This document shows, piece after piece, positions 37,129-45,440 of a stretch of DNA of 64,000 nt. The position numbers were made by a program, and so were the translations under genes. This DNA comes from Candidatus Aquicultor sp. GTDB lineage: Bacteria > Actinomycetota > Aquicultoria > Aquicultorales > Aquicultoraceae. Numbering within the stretch: position 1 is the stretch's first letter; each line of letters begins with the position of its first letter. The stretch covers positions 1 through 64,000 of the forward strand of contig DASXVE010000006.1 of assembly GCA_036504445.1 (NCBI GenBank), read 5' to 3'. Below the pieces are notes generated by a model that saw nothing but the letters and a program-made list of their open reading frames with translations, was not told the DNA's origin and ran no database searches.

Positions 37129-37561
37129 CCTATAACCATCCTACCCCTAAAGCAGACAAATAACCGGTAATTAATGTGATTCTCGTCTCGTTTGATAAAC
37201 GATAAGATAGCTGAATCGAGTTAAGTTTATCCGTATATGGCGGCCTTAAACGTAAAAGCAGTCTTCGCGGAAAGGCGGAAATCTTTGTGATGGTTGAGCT
37301 TTCTAGGTGAACATCTTACATGAAGCTTTATTACCTGCGCTAACTTGAAGATTCGCTTTGTCTAGAAGCATTAACGCCTAGTAAAGCCATTTTTACAAAT
37401 GTTGAAGCACCTCAATAGTATTATTGAGGAGTTGGCAGAAAGGTGGCACTCCCGTCTAAGGTTGCATTAGAACTTAACCATCCGAAGGTTTTAGCACGTC
37501 ATTATTGAGAAATAAATCAAGAGTACTTAAGTGTAGGCATCACAGTTTCTTTGATTGAGAT
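37129..37561. other. Long intergenic region with a short perfect hairpin
   Basis: No coding frame that I would accept lies in these 433 bp. CCTCAATA (37410-37417) and TATTGAGG (37422-37429) form a perfect 8-bp stem on a GTAT loop without a T tract. AACC (near 37475) and GGTT (near 37486) flank a second possible small stem. The region separates the dehydratase (minus) from the next gene (plus), so both promoters should be here. Confidence 0.5.
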
Positions 37562-38083
37562 ATGAGAAGATCAGATTCGTTCGTTATAAGGCTCGCTATA
37601 TATGCTGCGGCCGCTGTGCTTGTGTTGGCGGCTGTTCTACTTGCCGTTAGCGTTGCCCGAGAGGTTACGTGGAAATCTAAACTGAGCGACACAGCGCTGG
37701 TTGAAGAAGGGCTTAAAGCCTCGGCCTCTCTGACCGATTTCACGCAAGGGCGGCAGGCAAATGAACCATCGGTAGATTACGATAACTGGAATAAGTCGGT
37801 GCAGCGCCTGACTCTATATACCCAGGAAAGCCAGAATCTCTATGATCGGGATTATGGTCCGAGAATTGCTTTTCTCAGAGACGAATTTGCACACCGCGGG
37901 TTTTCTGACCAGGAACTCGATCAGGCCTATCAAAACCCCGTCAACTATATCGGTTTGCGCACTGTTGCAGTGAGATTAGGCGTTCTGTCATACAAACTTA
38001 AAGAATCAATTCGCATCAAAGGAAAACAAAATTATCCGTCTACAAATACTGAAGGTCCTCCAGGTCCACCGCAAACCCGCTAG
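37562..38083 (+). CDS. Membrane-anchored protein of unknown function
   Basis: A 173-aa protein with one N-terminal membrane helix (about 9-32, rich in Ala, Val and Leu) and an outer, highly charged helical domain (SLTDFTQGRQANEPSVDYDNWN, then QESQNLYDRDYGPRIAFL) that may form a coiled coil. The C-terminal tail is proline-rich (GPPGPPQTR). I do not recognise the family. It stands alone between the polysaccharide locus and the tRNA gene. Confidence 0.65.
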   Translation: MRRSDSFVIRLAIYAAAAVLVLAAVLLAVSVAREVTWKSKLSDTALVEEGLKASASLTDFTQGRQANEPSVDYDNWNKSVQRLTLYTQESQNLYDRDYGPRIAFLRDEFAHRGFSDQELDQAYQNPVNYIGLRTVAVRLGVLSYKLKESIRIKGKQNYPSTNTEGPPGPPQTR

Positions 38084-38181
38084 CATTGGTGCTTGTCCGC
38101 TTGGGTTGCCGGGGTGCCAGCCAAATTGCTGGTTTAATCGTGAAAACGTTTAACGTATTTGAAGCCGGGGAATTCATAAGT

Positions 38182-38253
38182 GGCGACGTAGCCGAGTGGC
38201 AAGGCAATGGCTCGCAAGGTCATTTTACACTGGTTCGACTCCAGTCGTCGCCT
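38182..38253 (+). tRNA. tRNA-Cys (anticodon GCA) with C33
   Basis: A 72-nt tRNA with acceptor GGCGACG/CGTCGCC, D arm GCC...GGC with G18-G19, anticodon stem ATGGC/GTCAT, a five-base variable loop and T arm ACTGG-TTCGACT-CCAGT. The anticodon GCA lies at 38214-38216 and the discriminator is U73, the main Cys identity element. CCA is not encoded. The anticodon loop reads TCGCAAG, so the almost universal U33 is C33 (38213), and T32 faces G38. A strong terminator follows 30 bp downstream. Confidence 0.88.
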
Positions 38254-38282
38254 CAAAACCCAGTGATTTGCTAACTGCCGCT

Positions 38283-38327
38283 AAACCTTAAAGGGCATCC
38301 GTATAGATGGATGCCCTTTAAGGTTTT
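38283..38327 (+). terminator. Strong terminator of the tRNA-Cys transcript
   Basis: Eighteen perfectly paired bases (38283-38300 with 38309-38326) close on an 8-nt loop and end in TTTT. It isolates the tRNA from the T-box operon that starts 30 bp further on. Confidence 0.92.
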
Positions 38328-38357
38328 ACGCAGTATGCATATTAGTTTGAGCACATA

Positions 38358-38387
38358 TTGACAACCGTTTCGTGCTCGTGCTAGCTT
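38358..38387 (+). promoter_or_regulatory. Promoter of the T-box/hcyA operon
   Basis: TTGACA at 38358-38363, an 18-bp spacer, then TAGCTT at 38382-38387. Transcription would start near 38394, just before the T-box stem I. Confidence 0.6.
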
Positions 38388-38393
38388 AAAACA

Positions 38394-38749
38394 AGAGCAG
38401 TAATTTACAGTTATTGACAGTTAGATGCGCTGACGGGAATGAGTAGGCTGAAAAGCCGGCCGTACTAGCGACCCGGGTCAGGTGAAAGCCGGGCGGCGGC
38501 GAAGCCGAACATGGTCCTCGAGCTTCCGGAAGAACAGGTACGCCAATGACACGCATACTTTGGTTGTGTGCCGGGGCATCCCAGTAGAACCGGACGGTGC
38601 CAGCCGTTATTGGGTTAAGTGCAGTTTTAATAATGCAGTGGTTCTTTATCAAGCGCCGGTCACTATAAGGTGCGGTCGCTGCGCTATCAGCTGAACGTGG
38701 GTGGTACCGCGGGAGTTTCTCTCGTCCCATATGGGATGAGAGTTTTTTT
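38394..38749 (+). promoter_or_regulatory. T-box riboswitch, predicted tRNA-Met specific, transcriptional
   Basis: This leader carries the invariant T-box sequence TGGGTGGTACCGCG at 38698-38711 and the 5' stem I strand GGGAATGAGTAGG near 38434-38446. The distal loop GGTGAAAG is at 38481-38488 and the specifier region GAAC-ATG-G at 38507-38514. The terminator follows (38719-38742, T tract 38743-38749). ATG as specifier means tRNA-Met. The T-box bulge TGGT has U at its last position, which pairs with A73 as in tRNA-Met and not with U73 of the nearby tRNA-Cys. Uncharged tRNA would stabilise the antiterminator and switch on hcyA/hcyB. Confidence 0.9.
38719..38749 (+). terminator. T-box terminator
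   Basis: CTCTCGTCCCAT and ATGGGATGAGAG (one G-U pair) fold back on each other and run into seven T. It competes with the antiterminator that uses the T-box sequence at 38698-38711. Confidence 0.9.
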
Positions 38750-38795
38750 ATTTCTTTTAATAATTTCTAAAAGTATTTACGAAAGGGAGGTAAAC

Positions 38796-39968
38796 ATGGC
38801 CGTAACAAAAACTTATGAAGAAATCAACGAGAAGATACGGCGCGGTGAAGCGGTAGTTGTAACCGCAGAAGAAATCATCGACATCGTACAGGAGGAAGGC
38901 GTCGCCATGGCGACAAAAAAAGTCGATGTCATCACGACGGGGACTTTCGGGCCGATGTGCTCGAGCGGCGCGTTTCTTAACTTCGGCCATAGCGAGCCCC
39001 CGATCAGGATGGCTAAAATCTGGCTGAACGACGTACCGGCGTACGGAGGGCTCGCCGCAGTCGATACCTATATCGGCGCTACCGAACCGTCTGAAACAGT
39101 GGGCATGGCCTATGGCGGCGCCCACGTTATCGAGGACCTCATCAGCGGCAAGACGATTAAGCTCGAAGCCGAATCGTACGGGACCGATTGCTATCCGAGA
39201 AAAGAGCTTCTCACATATATTAATAAAGATACGATAAACGAGGCATATCTCTTCAACCCGAGAAATGCCTATCAGAATTACGCGGTCGCGGTAAACTCGT
39301 CCGCCCGCATCCTGTACACATACATGGGTACGCTTTTGCCGCGCCTCGGCAATGCGACTTACAGCACGTCAAGCCAGCTCAGCCCGTTGATAAACGACCC
39401 GTATTACCGGACCATCGGTATTGGAACCAGGGTATTTATCGGTGGTGCGCCGGGTTACGTTGCCTGGAACGGTACGCAGTTCAACTCGAACCAGGTGCGA
39501 GGCGATAATGGAGTACCGCTGTCATCGGCGGGAACGCTTGCGCTTATCGGCAATCTAAAAGAGATGAGCCCCGATTTTATCAGGGCGGCCACCTTCCACA
39601 ACTACGGCACGACCATGTTTGTGGGCGTCGGCGTCCCGATACCGGTGCTCGACGAGGATATCCTTCAAAAGGCTGCGATTAGCGATAAAGATATTTACAC
39701 ATCGATTTACGATTACAGTATCCCATCGCGTTCACGGCCGGTGTTGGGCAGGGTAAGCTATGCCGAGCTTAGAAGCGGCAAAATTGAAATAAACGGGAAG
39801 ACAGTTCGAACCGCACCTGTGGCAAGCTATAGCAAGGCGAGAAAGATTGCGGAGACCCTAAAAGGCTGGATACAGCAGGGGGATTTCTATCTCCAACAGC
39901 CGATCGAGGGTTTCTCAACGGAGCAATCCGTCAAGCCACTTGAGATCGTAGCAGAGGGGGAGATTTAA
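38796..39968 (+). CDS. hcyA: Homocysteine biosynthesis protein (DUF39)
   Basis: Proteins of this family convert aspartate semialdehyde plus sulfide to homocysteine in methanogens and some anaerobic bacteria, bypassing acetyl- or succinyl-homoserine. The N-terminal TTGTFGPMCSSGAFLNFGH holds the Cys (residue 55) that is essential in the archaeal protein. The 390-aa length is normal. I chose ATG 38796, preceded by AGGGAGGT, since a longer frame from 38670 would overlap the T-box terminator. It is followed directly by its ferredoxin partner and controlled by the T-box upstream. Confidence 0.93.
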   Translation: MAVTKTYEEINEKIRRGEAVVVTAEEIIDIVQEEGVAMATKKVDVITTGTFGPMCSSGAFLNFGHSEPPIRMAKIWLNDVPAYGGLAAVDTYIGATEPSETVGMAYGGAHVIEDLISGKTIKLEAESYGTDCYPRKELLTYINKDTINEAYLFNPRNAYQNYAVAVNSSARILYTYMGTLLPRLGNATYSTSSQLSPLINDPYYRTIGIGTRVFIGGAPGYVAWNGTQFNSNQVRGDNGVPLSSAGTLALIGNLKEMSPDFIRAATFHNYGTTMFVGVGVPIPVLDEDILQKAAISDKDIYTSIYDYSIPSRSRPVLGRVSYAELRSGKIEINGKTVRTAPVASYSKARKIAETLKGWIQQGDFYLQQPIEGFSTEQSVKPLEIVAEGEI

Positions 39969-40376
39969 GTGGCGAAGAAGAAAATCGTCCTGCACTATCC
40001 GGAAGAGCGGGTGGAGAGCCCGACAACGTATCACCTAGTAAAGGATTTCGATCTCGTGCCGATTATCCTTCGCGCGCAGATTGATGAGAACGAAGGCACG
40101 CTTGTCGTCGATTTGGAAGGTTCGCCCGAGCAGATCGCTAAAGGCATTGAATACCTGCGTGAACAAAACATTCGCGTCCAGGAAGCGATAAAAGATATCG
40201 TCGTAGACACCGAGAGGTGTGTAAGTTGCGGTTCGTGCACCGGCGTGTGCCGTGCCGGTGCACTGACGATAGGCGCACAAAGCGACTGGAATCTTGTATT
40301 TGACCAGGAGAAATGCGTGTTCTGCGAACTTTGCATTAACACCTGTCCAATACGCGCTATTAAAGTCCAGTTCTAG
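39969..40376 (+). CDS. hcyB: NIL-domain ferredoxin, homocysteine synthesis partner
   Basis: Residues 1-75 form a NIL domain (also found in methionine importers). Residues 80-135 carry two classical 4Fe-4S sites, CVSCGSCTGVC (Cys84, 87, 90, 94) and CVFCELCINTC (Cys116, 119, 122, 126). The protein partners the DUF39 enzyme, and in methanogens both are needed for homocysteine formation. The GTG start abuts the hcyA stop, so the two are translated together. Confidence 0.93.
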   Translation: MAKKKIVLHYPEERVESPTTYHLVKDFDLVPIILRAQIDENEGTLVVDLEGSPEQIAKGIEYLREQNIRVQEAIKDIVVDTERCVSCGSCTGVCRAGALTIGAQSDWNLVFDQEKCVFCELCINTCPIRAIKVQF

Positions 40377-40467
40377 AGACAGGGCGGCTAGTATTCGGCG
40401 CATAAATAGCCCGGTAAAAGGGTATAGTAATCAGAACAAAATCTGTCGATAATAGTATATTTAATGC

Positions 40468-40497
40468 GCAGAGAACCCGATCGCTCGGGTTCTCTGC
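40468..40497. terminator. Long hairpin after hcyB, without T tract
   Basis: GCAGAGAACCCGA pairs perfectly with TCGGGTTCTCTGC (13 bp) around TCGC. No T run follows on either strand, so it is either a factor-dependent terminator, an mRNA-stabilising end of hcyAB or part of a leader of the next gene. Confidence 0.55.
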
Positions 40498-40591
40498 AAA
40501 ACTACGCAGCCGCAGGTTTTCTGTATAATTACATAACAACTTGTTTATGAATGGCGACATGTGAAGCCAATGACGTAAGTGAGGAACGATT

Positions 40592-41650
40592 ATGACATTA
40601 GATGCTAAGTGCAGGGCGACTGCAATTGGGAGCGTGCCGCATACGGATGTTGATGCGGCATGTAAATTGGTTTTCGATTCGCTGCCGGAAATTCCGATGT
40701 GGCCGCAGCTGCCAAATGTAAACTATAAAGAGAGCATTTATGTGCAGTACTCCGAGGGCATGCCGGGCCTTGTCGTTGATGAACCCGAGCGCCGGGTCTG
40801 GTTTGACTCGACCGGTGACGTGATTAGCGAGCTCGACCGGCTTTTTCAGGCGTATATGAATGATGACGTTGAAGCGCTGGCGATAAGCCCGCAGTACGCG
40901 CAAGGCCTTTACGCATTTCTCGACTTGCTGAAAACCGGTGAACATCCGGCGATAAGTATGCTCAAAGGCCATATTATTGGGCCTCTTACCATTGGATATA
41001 CTGTAGCAGATCAGAATAAGAAACCCGGCATCTACGATGAGGTTATTCGCGAGGGCATAATAAAGACGCTTGTCATGAAAGCGAAATGGCAGGTAAAGAA
41101 GTTTAAAGAGGTTCGTCCCGATTTGCCGGCGCTTATCTTTATCGATGATCCCTCTATCATGTCGATCGGGTCTGCACTTGTCAGCATGAACCGGGATGAC
41201 GTCATCGGATACCTTAATGAAATCATCGACGCCGTCGACGCCTTTACGGGGATTCACTGCTGCGGCAATACCGACTGGAGCGTTCTCGCGGCTACAAATA
41301 CCGATGTTATAAGCTTTGACGCATACGAGTATAGCGAGACACTCGCACTCTACCCCAATGAGATGAAGGCATTTCTCAACCGTGGAGGCGTATTGGCGTG
41401 GGGCATCGTACCATCCGGCTTGCCAACACCGACCCAAGTTGCGGATGAGACCGTCGAATCGCTCGCCAGGCGGCTTGAAGCCGGGATGCAGCTTCTCGTC
41501 GACCGGGGAATCGATAAGGAGCTTATCCTCCGCCAAGCGTTGATTACGCCGAATTGCGGCACCGGGACTATGCAACCCAGCATGGCCGAGCGCACGTTTA
41601 CTTTGACGCACGGCGTTTCAAATACGATGCGTGAACGCTATTTCGGGTAA
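40592..41650 (+). CDS. MetE/UROD-like zinc methyltransferase (core methionine synthase-like)
   Basis: This 352-aa TIM barrel corresponds to the C-terminal catalytic domain of cobalamin-independent methionine synthase. It has AIGSVPHTDVD at the start and zinc-ligand candidates in GIHCCGNTDW (His222, Cys223/224) and TPNCGTG (Cys322). It lacks the N-terminal MetE domain. Core-MetE proteins transfer methyl groups from a corrinoid protein to homocysteine. Location just after hcyA/hcyB, whose product is homocysteine, fits methionine formation. A TATAAT at 40524-40529 may be its own -10 box. The family also includes corrinoid methyltransferases with other substrates. Confidence 0.8.
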   Translation: MTLDAKCRATAIGSVPHTDVDAACKLVFDSLPEIPMWPQLPNVNYKESIYVQYSEGMPGLVVDEPERRVWFDSTGDVISELDRLFQAYMNDDVEALAISPQYAQGLYAFLDLLKTGEHPAISMLKGHIIGPLTIGYTVADQNKKPGIYDEVIREGIIKTLVMKAKWQVKKFKEVRPDLPALIFIDDPSIMSIGSALVSMNRDDVIGYLNEIIDAVDAFTGIHCCGNTDWSVLAATNTDVISFDAYEYSETLALYPNEMKAFLNRGGVLAWGIVPSGLPTPTQVADETVESLARRLEAGMQLLVDRGIDKELILRQALITPNCGTGTMQPSMAERTFTLTHGVSNTMRERYFG

Positions 41651-41672
41651 AAGTATATAGCTACATAAGAAC

Positions 41673-41882
41673 CTATTCGTTAGCGGCTTTTTTACGCTTA
41701 CCCGATTCGTGCTCAGCTTTCTGCTCGGCACTGTTGGTTTTGGGGCTGATGTAGCGCACGTTGTCGGTTGTGTCGGGCTTTCGCGTCCGAAATTTGCCGG
41801 TCATGGCGGCATAAAAAAGACGTGACGTGAGCCCGATAAAGAAACCGATTACAAACAAGATTAAGATAGTTGATATATCCAT
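41673..41882 (-). CDS. Small single-pass membrane protein
   Basis: A 69-aa protein with one N-terminal membrane helix (ISTILILFVIGFFIGLTSRLFY) and a basic, polar cytoplasmic tail rich in Lys and Glu. ATG at 41882 follows GAGG at a good distance. No family recognised. It points away from its neighbours and may be monocistronic. Confidence 0.6.
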   Translation of the reverse strand: MDISTILILFVIGFFIGLTSRLFYAAMTGKFRTRKPDTTDNVRYISPKTNSAEQKAEHESGKRKKAANE

Positions 41883-42079
41883 ACAATCGCCTCATGACTA
41901 TAATCCTACAAATCTTACGCCGGAGCGACATCGGCCCTTATGTGCCTGCCGGTATGCTCGTGAGCTGCAATTACTATACCTATTATATTTCCAGCAAGGC
42001 GTCATTTAATTCGCTCATGCGGATAAAGTTGTATAATTGACGTGAGTCTGAGAAGATAGACCGATATGAAGGGATATAG

Positions 42080-42874
42080 ATGTCCAAAGATAAAGATTCT
42101 ATAAATTTAACAAATAGTGATAACGGCTTAACCAAGGCTAATAGGGCAGTATATCAGAAGCTCCGCGACTGCCAGGTGCCGGAGATGATCGCCGTAAAGC
42201 CAGCATACCATCTTGCCCAAATGTACGTGCAGGCGCAGGACTTCATCGTAAAATCAAACGACCTTACTAAGCTTACGGAAACAACTAAAATTGCTGAAAA
42301 GGTCGTTGAAATTCGTGAGTCGGTCAAGACCTTAAAGCACTTTTCCGAACAGTTCGGCCGCAGCTACTATGTGCTCATGGACAAGTTGACCGCCCTTACC
42401 GATGGTTGGCTTAGTGAAGAGGTCGAGCGCGGGGAAGATCTGGACGCCGTTGATTCCGTATTAGATGGCCTGCAATCGCCGGATCTTTCGGAAGGTTTGA
42501 AAGACGAGCTCGTCTCTCATACCCGTAAACAATATAGCGCGGTCGTCAAGCAGCTTATTGCCAAGGGCTGCCCGGAAGACGCCGCCAACTATTTTGCCGA
42601 GAATGTGTTCGAGCTCAAGATTGAGGCGCATAATCTGATAGCGCTTGTCGATCACTTGATTTCGCTCGATGACGATTTCGAAGATCTCGTGTTTGATGTT
42701 GAAGAAACGCTGGTCGAGATTTCCATTCCGTGGGTCGGATTTAGCCCGGGCGAGACGGCGCATGCACTCTGGCATATCGGCAACCACGATGAGGACAACT
42801 TCTTCTTTATGGGCTTCTTGGGATGGTCGCTCGCCATCTTAGAATCACTTCAGGAGAATACCGAAGACCTTTAG
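42080..42874 (+). CDS. Uncharacterised acidic helical protein
   Basis: A 264-aa soluble, acidic, all-helical protein (LTETTKIAEKVVEIRESVKTLKHF; DDDFEDLVFDVEETLVEI) ending in the aromatic FFFMGFLGWSLAILESL. I do not recognise it. It lies 3 bp before the endonuclease III gene, on the same strand, so a shared transcript is likely. No signal peptide or membrane helix is evident. Its short N-terminal stretch is Asp/Asn-rich and likely disordered. Confidence 0.7.
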   Translation: MSKDKDSINLTNSDNGLTKANRAVYQKLRDCQVPEMIAVKPAYHLAQMYVQAQDFIVKSNDLTKLTETTKIAEKVVEIRESVKTLKHFSEQFGRSYYVLMDKLTALTDGWLSEEVERGEDLDAVDSVLDGLQSPDLSEGLKDELVSHTRKQYSAVVKQLIAKGCPEDAANYFAENVFELKIEAHNLIALVDHLISLDDDFEDLVFDVEETLVEISIPWVGFSPGETAHALWHIGNHDEDNFFFMGFLGWSLAILESLQENTEDL

Positions 42875-42877
42875 GGT

Positions 42878-43684
42878 GTGAAATTAGCCGGTAGGCCGCC
42901 AACTATGCACGACACCATCAACTACGCGGAAGCGCTGCGAATACTCGAGAATTCATTCGAACTGTACGTCTGGTCTGAAAACCTGACAGCTTTTGAAGTG
43001 CTCATCTCAACTATCCTGTCGCAAAAAACCGAGCGCAAGAATAAAGAAACAGCTTTTCTTGCGCTCAAGCAACGGATAGGGGTTACGCCCGAACGATTAG
43101 CGGCAGCACAGGTTATGGATATTGCCGACGCCATTCGTCCGGCCGGTCTTTTCCGTTCGAAAGCGCCGAAAATACAGGAGGTCGCGCAGATTGTTCTCGA
43201 GCGCTATGATGGCGATCTCTCGGTTGTACTTAAAATGTCGATGAATCACGCTCGAAAAGAGCTGATGAGATTGCCCGGCGTTGGGCTTAAGACCGCCGAT
43301 ATTCTCTTGAGCTTCGTGGCAAATCGGCCGGTCTTTGCGGTAGACGTTCATATCGAGCGAATCGGCAAACGCCGCGGTCTTGCGCCGCAAGCTGCCCGCT
43401 ACGAAGAAATCCGAGCGGCCTACGAGGCCGAAATATCGCCGGATGAGCGCGTGCGTACGCACAAAGCGCTTATCGAATTCGGCCGTGAAATCTGTACCGC
43501 GAGAAACCCCAATCACGATATCTGCCCGGTATCCGATTATTGCATGTATAACCGAAAACTTGATGATCCGAAGGTCGGGGATCAAACGAGTGTGTCATCT
43601 TCGGGGGTTATGGTCGTAACGATAGTTTTAAACACTTTCATTTGCGTGCTTCAGTCATCAAAGCGGATTCTTAACTGTTATTAA
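42878..43684 (+). CDS. nth: Endonuclease III-like DNA glycosylase
   Basis: This HhH-GPD base-excision-repair enzyme has the helix-hairpin-helix LMRLPGVGLKTAD with catalytic Lys138, and the catalytic Asp156 in FAVDVHIERI. The iron-sulfur motif normally reads C-x6-C-x2-C-x5-C; here it is Cys206-x6-His213-x2-Cys216-x5-Cys222, so one ligand is His. After residue 225 a tail of about 40 residues (e.g. VMVVTIVLNTFICVLQSS) is unlike any Nth I know. It ends about 120 bp before the restriction-modification island. The start is GTG at 42878; an internal ATG at 42905 is also possible. Confidence 0.88.
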   Translation: MKLAGRPPTMHDTINYAEALRILENSFELYVWSENLTAFEVLISTILSQKTERKNKETAFLALKQRIGVTPERLAAAQVMDIADAIRPAGLFRSKAPKIQEVAQIVLERYDGDLSVVLKMSMNHARKELMRLPGVGLKTADILLSFVANRPVFAVDVHIERIGKRRGLAPQAARYEEIRAAYEAEISPDERVRTHKALIEFGREICTARNPNHDICPVSDYCMYNRKLDDPKVGDQTSVSSSGVMVVTIVLNTFICVLQSSKRILNCY

Positions 43685-43808
43685 GACTATACCAATCAAC
43701 TTTGTTTAAGCACGATTCTTTAACGGCGAGGCAAGCAAGGCTCTGATATAATCATTCTATGATTTACTCATATGCAGCAAAGTAAAATATCGTTTTTTGG
43801 AGGTGCGG

Positions 43809-45431
43809 TTGCAAGTTCTTAATTACGGCACGGTTTTTACCAAACGGTGGGTGGTTGAGATGATCCTGGATCTTGCTGGCTACACTGCTGATCGAGATTT
43901 AGCACAAATGGTAGCCGTAGAGCCTTCTTGTGGAGATGGATCGTTTTTGGTTCCGATGGTTGAACGGCTCTCAAGATCCTGTAAAACACGCGGGAGAGCG
44001 ATTATAGATGCCAAGAACTCAATCCGTGCTTTTGAACTTCAAGAGTGTCACGCTGAAAAGGCAAATGAAGTGGTAAGCGCGACACTGATATCTGAGGGAT
44101 GGCCTGTCAACGATGTGCGGGAAGTTCTATCTAGCTGGATTAAACAGGCTGACTACTTACTCGAAGAACATCCTAAGGGAGAGGTTGATTTCGTAATTGG
44201 CAATCCCCCTTATATTAGAGCGCAAGAGATTCCTTCAAGCTGTAGAACTACATATATCAAAAACTGCAAGACTATGACAGAAGGTACGGATATTTATGTA
44301 GGTTTTTTTGAAGTGGGTCTTAGATCCCTAAAACCCGAAGGTGTTCTTGCTTTTATTTGCGCTGACAGATGGATGCGCAATGCATACGGAAAGCGACTTC
44401 GTAAGCTCATATCATTGCTTCATGCTGTTGATACAGTACTTGAGATGCATGGTGTCGATGCCTTTGCAGAAGAAGTATCCGCGTATCCTGCAATAACAAT
44501 TTTAAGAGCGGGCGTGCAAGGTTCAGTTGTAGTGGCAAGTGCTACACCTAATTTTAGTGCTGCGTCTGTACCATCGTTGCTTGGCTGGATTAAGAGCAAT
44601 AACCATGATTCGCTTAAATTGCCATCTATCGTTGCTGCTCGCTTGCAAGAATGGTCTTACGGTGATATGTTTTGGCCTACAGGATCGCCAGCACGATTAG
44701 CAGTTTTGGATGACCTTGAAAGACGTTTTGCGCCGCTGGAGGATGGTTTTACAGGAACAAAGGTTGGCATTGGCATTGCAACAGGGGCCGATAGAGTTTT
44801 CATAATACATGACAAGACGGTAGTGGAATCAGATCGATTATTACCATTGGTAATGACATCTCATATCCGGTCTGGGTTTCTTGAGTGGTCTAATACATGG
44901 TTGGTAAATCCTTGGAATGGCAATGGTGGACTTATTGAGCTAGATCGCTATCCACAACTTAAATGTTATCTAGAGAGCTCATCGAATCAATTAAAGCAAC
45001 GTCACATTATCAGTAAAGCGCCTGAAAAATGGTATCGTACGATTGATAAAATTGACTCTACTCTAGCCGTAAAGCCGAAATTGCTTTTTCAGGACATGAA
45101 AGCATCTATACAACCTGTTCTTGATCCCGGTGGCCTGTATCCTCATCACAACTTATATTGGGTTACTTCTGAGAAATGGGATTTAGAGGTTCTAGGTGGT
45201 CTACTTTTATCAAAGGTAGCTCAGATGTTTATCGAGTGTTATGCCGTACGCATGAGAGGCGGCACACTTCGCTTTCAGTCGCAGTACTTACGGCGGATTT
45301 GTGTTCCAGACCCAGACAACTTAAGCAATGAATTGAAGTTACATCTGACCCATGCGTTTCGTGAACGCAATGTTGAGTTAGCCACAACTGCTGCGATAAA
45401 AGCTTATGGCCTTACAGAGATGCCAGACTAG
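43809..45431 (+). CDS. N6-adenine DNA methyltransferase of a type II restriction-modification system
   Basis: This gamma-class m6A methyltransferase of 540 aa has the SAM motif I AVEPSCGDGSFLVP and the catalytic motif IV GNPPYIR, and a C-terminal target-recognition part (about 300-520). It is the Eco57I/PaeR7I-type arrangement. GGAGG at 43799-43803 sets the start at TTG 43809 (LQVLNYGTVF) rather than the TTG at 43797. The restriction gene follows by 9 bp. Predicted site, from the cognate nuclease, is CTCGAG. Codon use is more A/T-rich than its neighbours, a sign of transfer. Confidence 0.9.
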   Translation: MQVLNYGTVFTKRWVVEMILDLAGYTADRDLAQMVAVEPSCGDGSFLVPMVERLSRSCKTRGRAIIDAKNSIRAFELQECHAEKANEVVSATLISEGWPVNDVREVLSSWIKQADYLLEEHPKGEVDFVIGNPPYIRAQEIPSSCRTTYIKNCKTMTEGTDIYVGFFEVGLRSLKPEGVLAFICADRWMRNAYGKRLRKLISLLHAVDTVLEMHGVDAFAEEVSAYPAITILRAGVQGSVVVASATPNFSAASVPSLLGWIKSNNHDSLKLPSIVAARLQEWSYGDMFWPTGSPARLAVLDDLERRFAPLEDGFTGTKVGIGIATGADRVFIIHDKTVVESDRLLPLVMTSHIRSGFLEWSNTWLVNPWNGNGGLIELDRYPQLKCYLESSSNQLKQRHIISKAPEKWYRTIDKIDSTLAVKPKLLFQDMKASIQPVLDPGGLYPHHNLYWVTSEKWDLEVLGGLLLSKVAQMFIECYAVRMRGGTLRFQSQYLRRICVPDPDNLSNELKLHLTHAFRERNVELATTAAIKAYGLTEMPD

Positions 45432-45440
45432 GAGGATTAG

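Noticed and set aside
38182-38796. tRNA-Cys as the ligand of the neighbouring T-box
   Set aside because: The T-box bulge TGGT requires A73, but this tRNA has U73, and the specifier region reads ATG, not TGC or TGT.
40377-40591. SAM riboswitch before the MetE-like gene
   Set aside because: The SAM-I/II/IV conserved segments are not seen; only a long hairpin without T tract is present.
40598-41611. Long minus-strand open frame opposite the MetE-like gene (337 codons)
   Set aside because: The plus-strand frame carries clear zinc-ligand motifs and a good start, while the minus frame is low-complexity in composition, has no ribosome-binding site and no recognisable domain. It is a shadow of codon bias.
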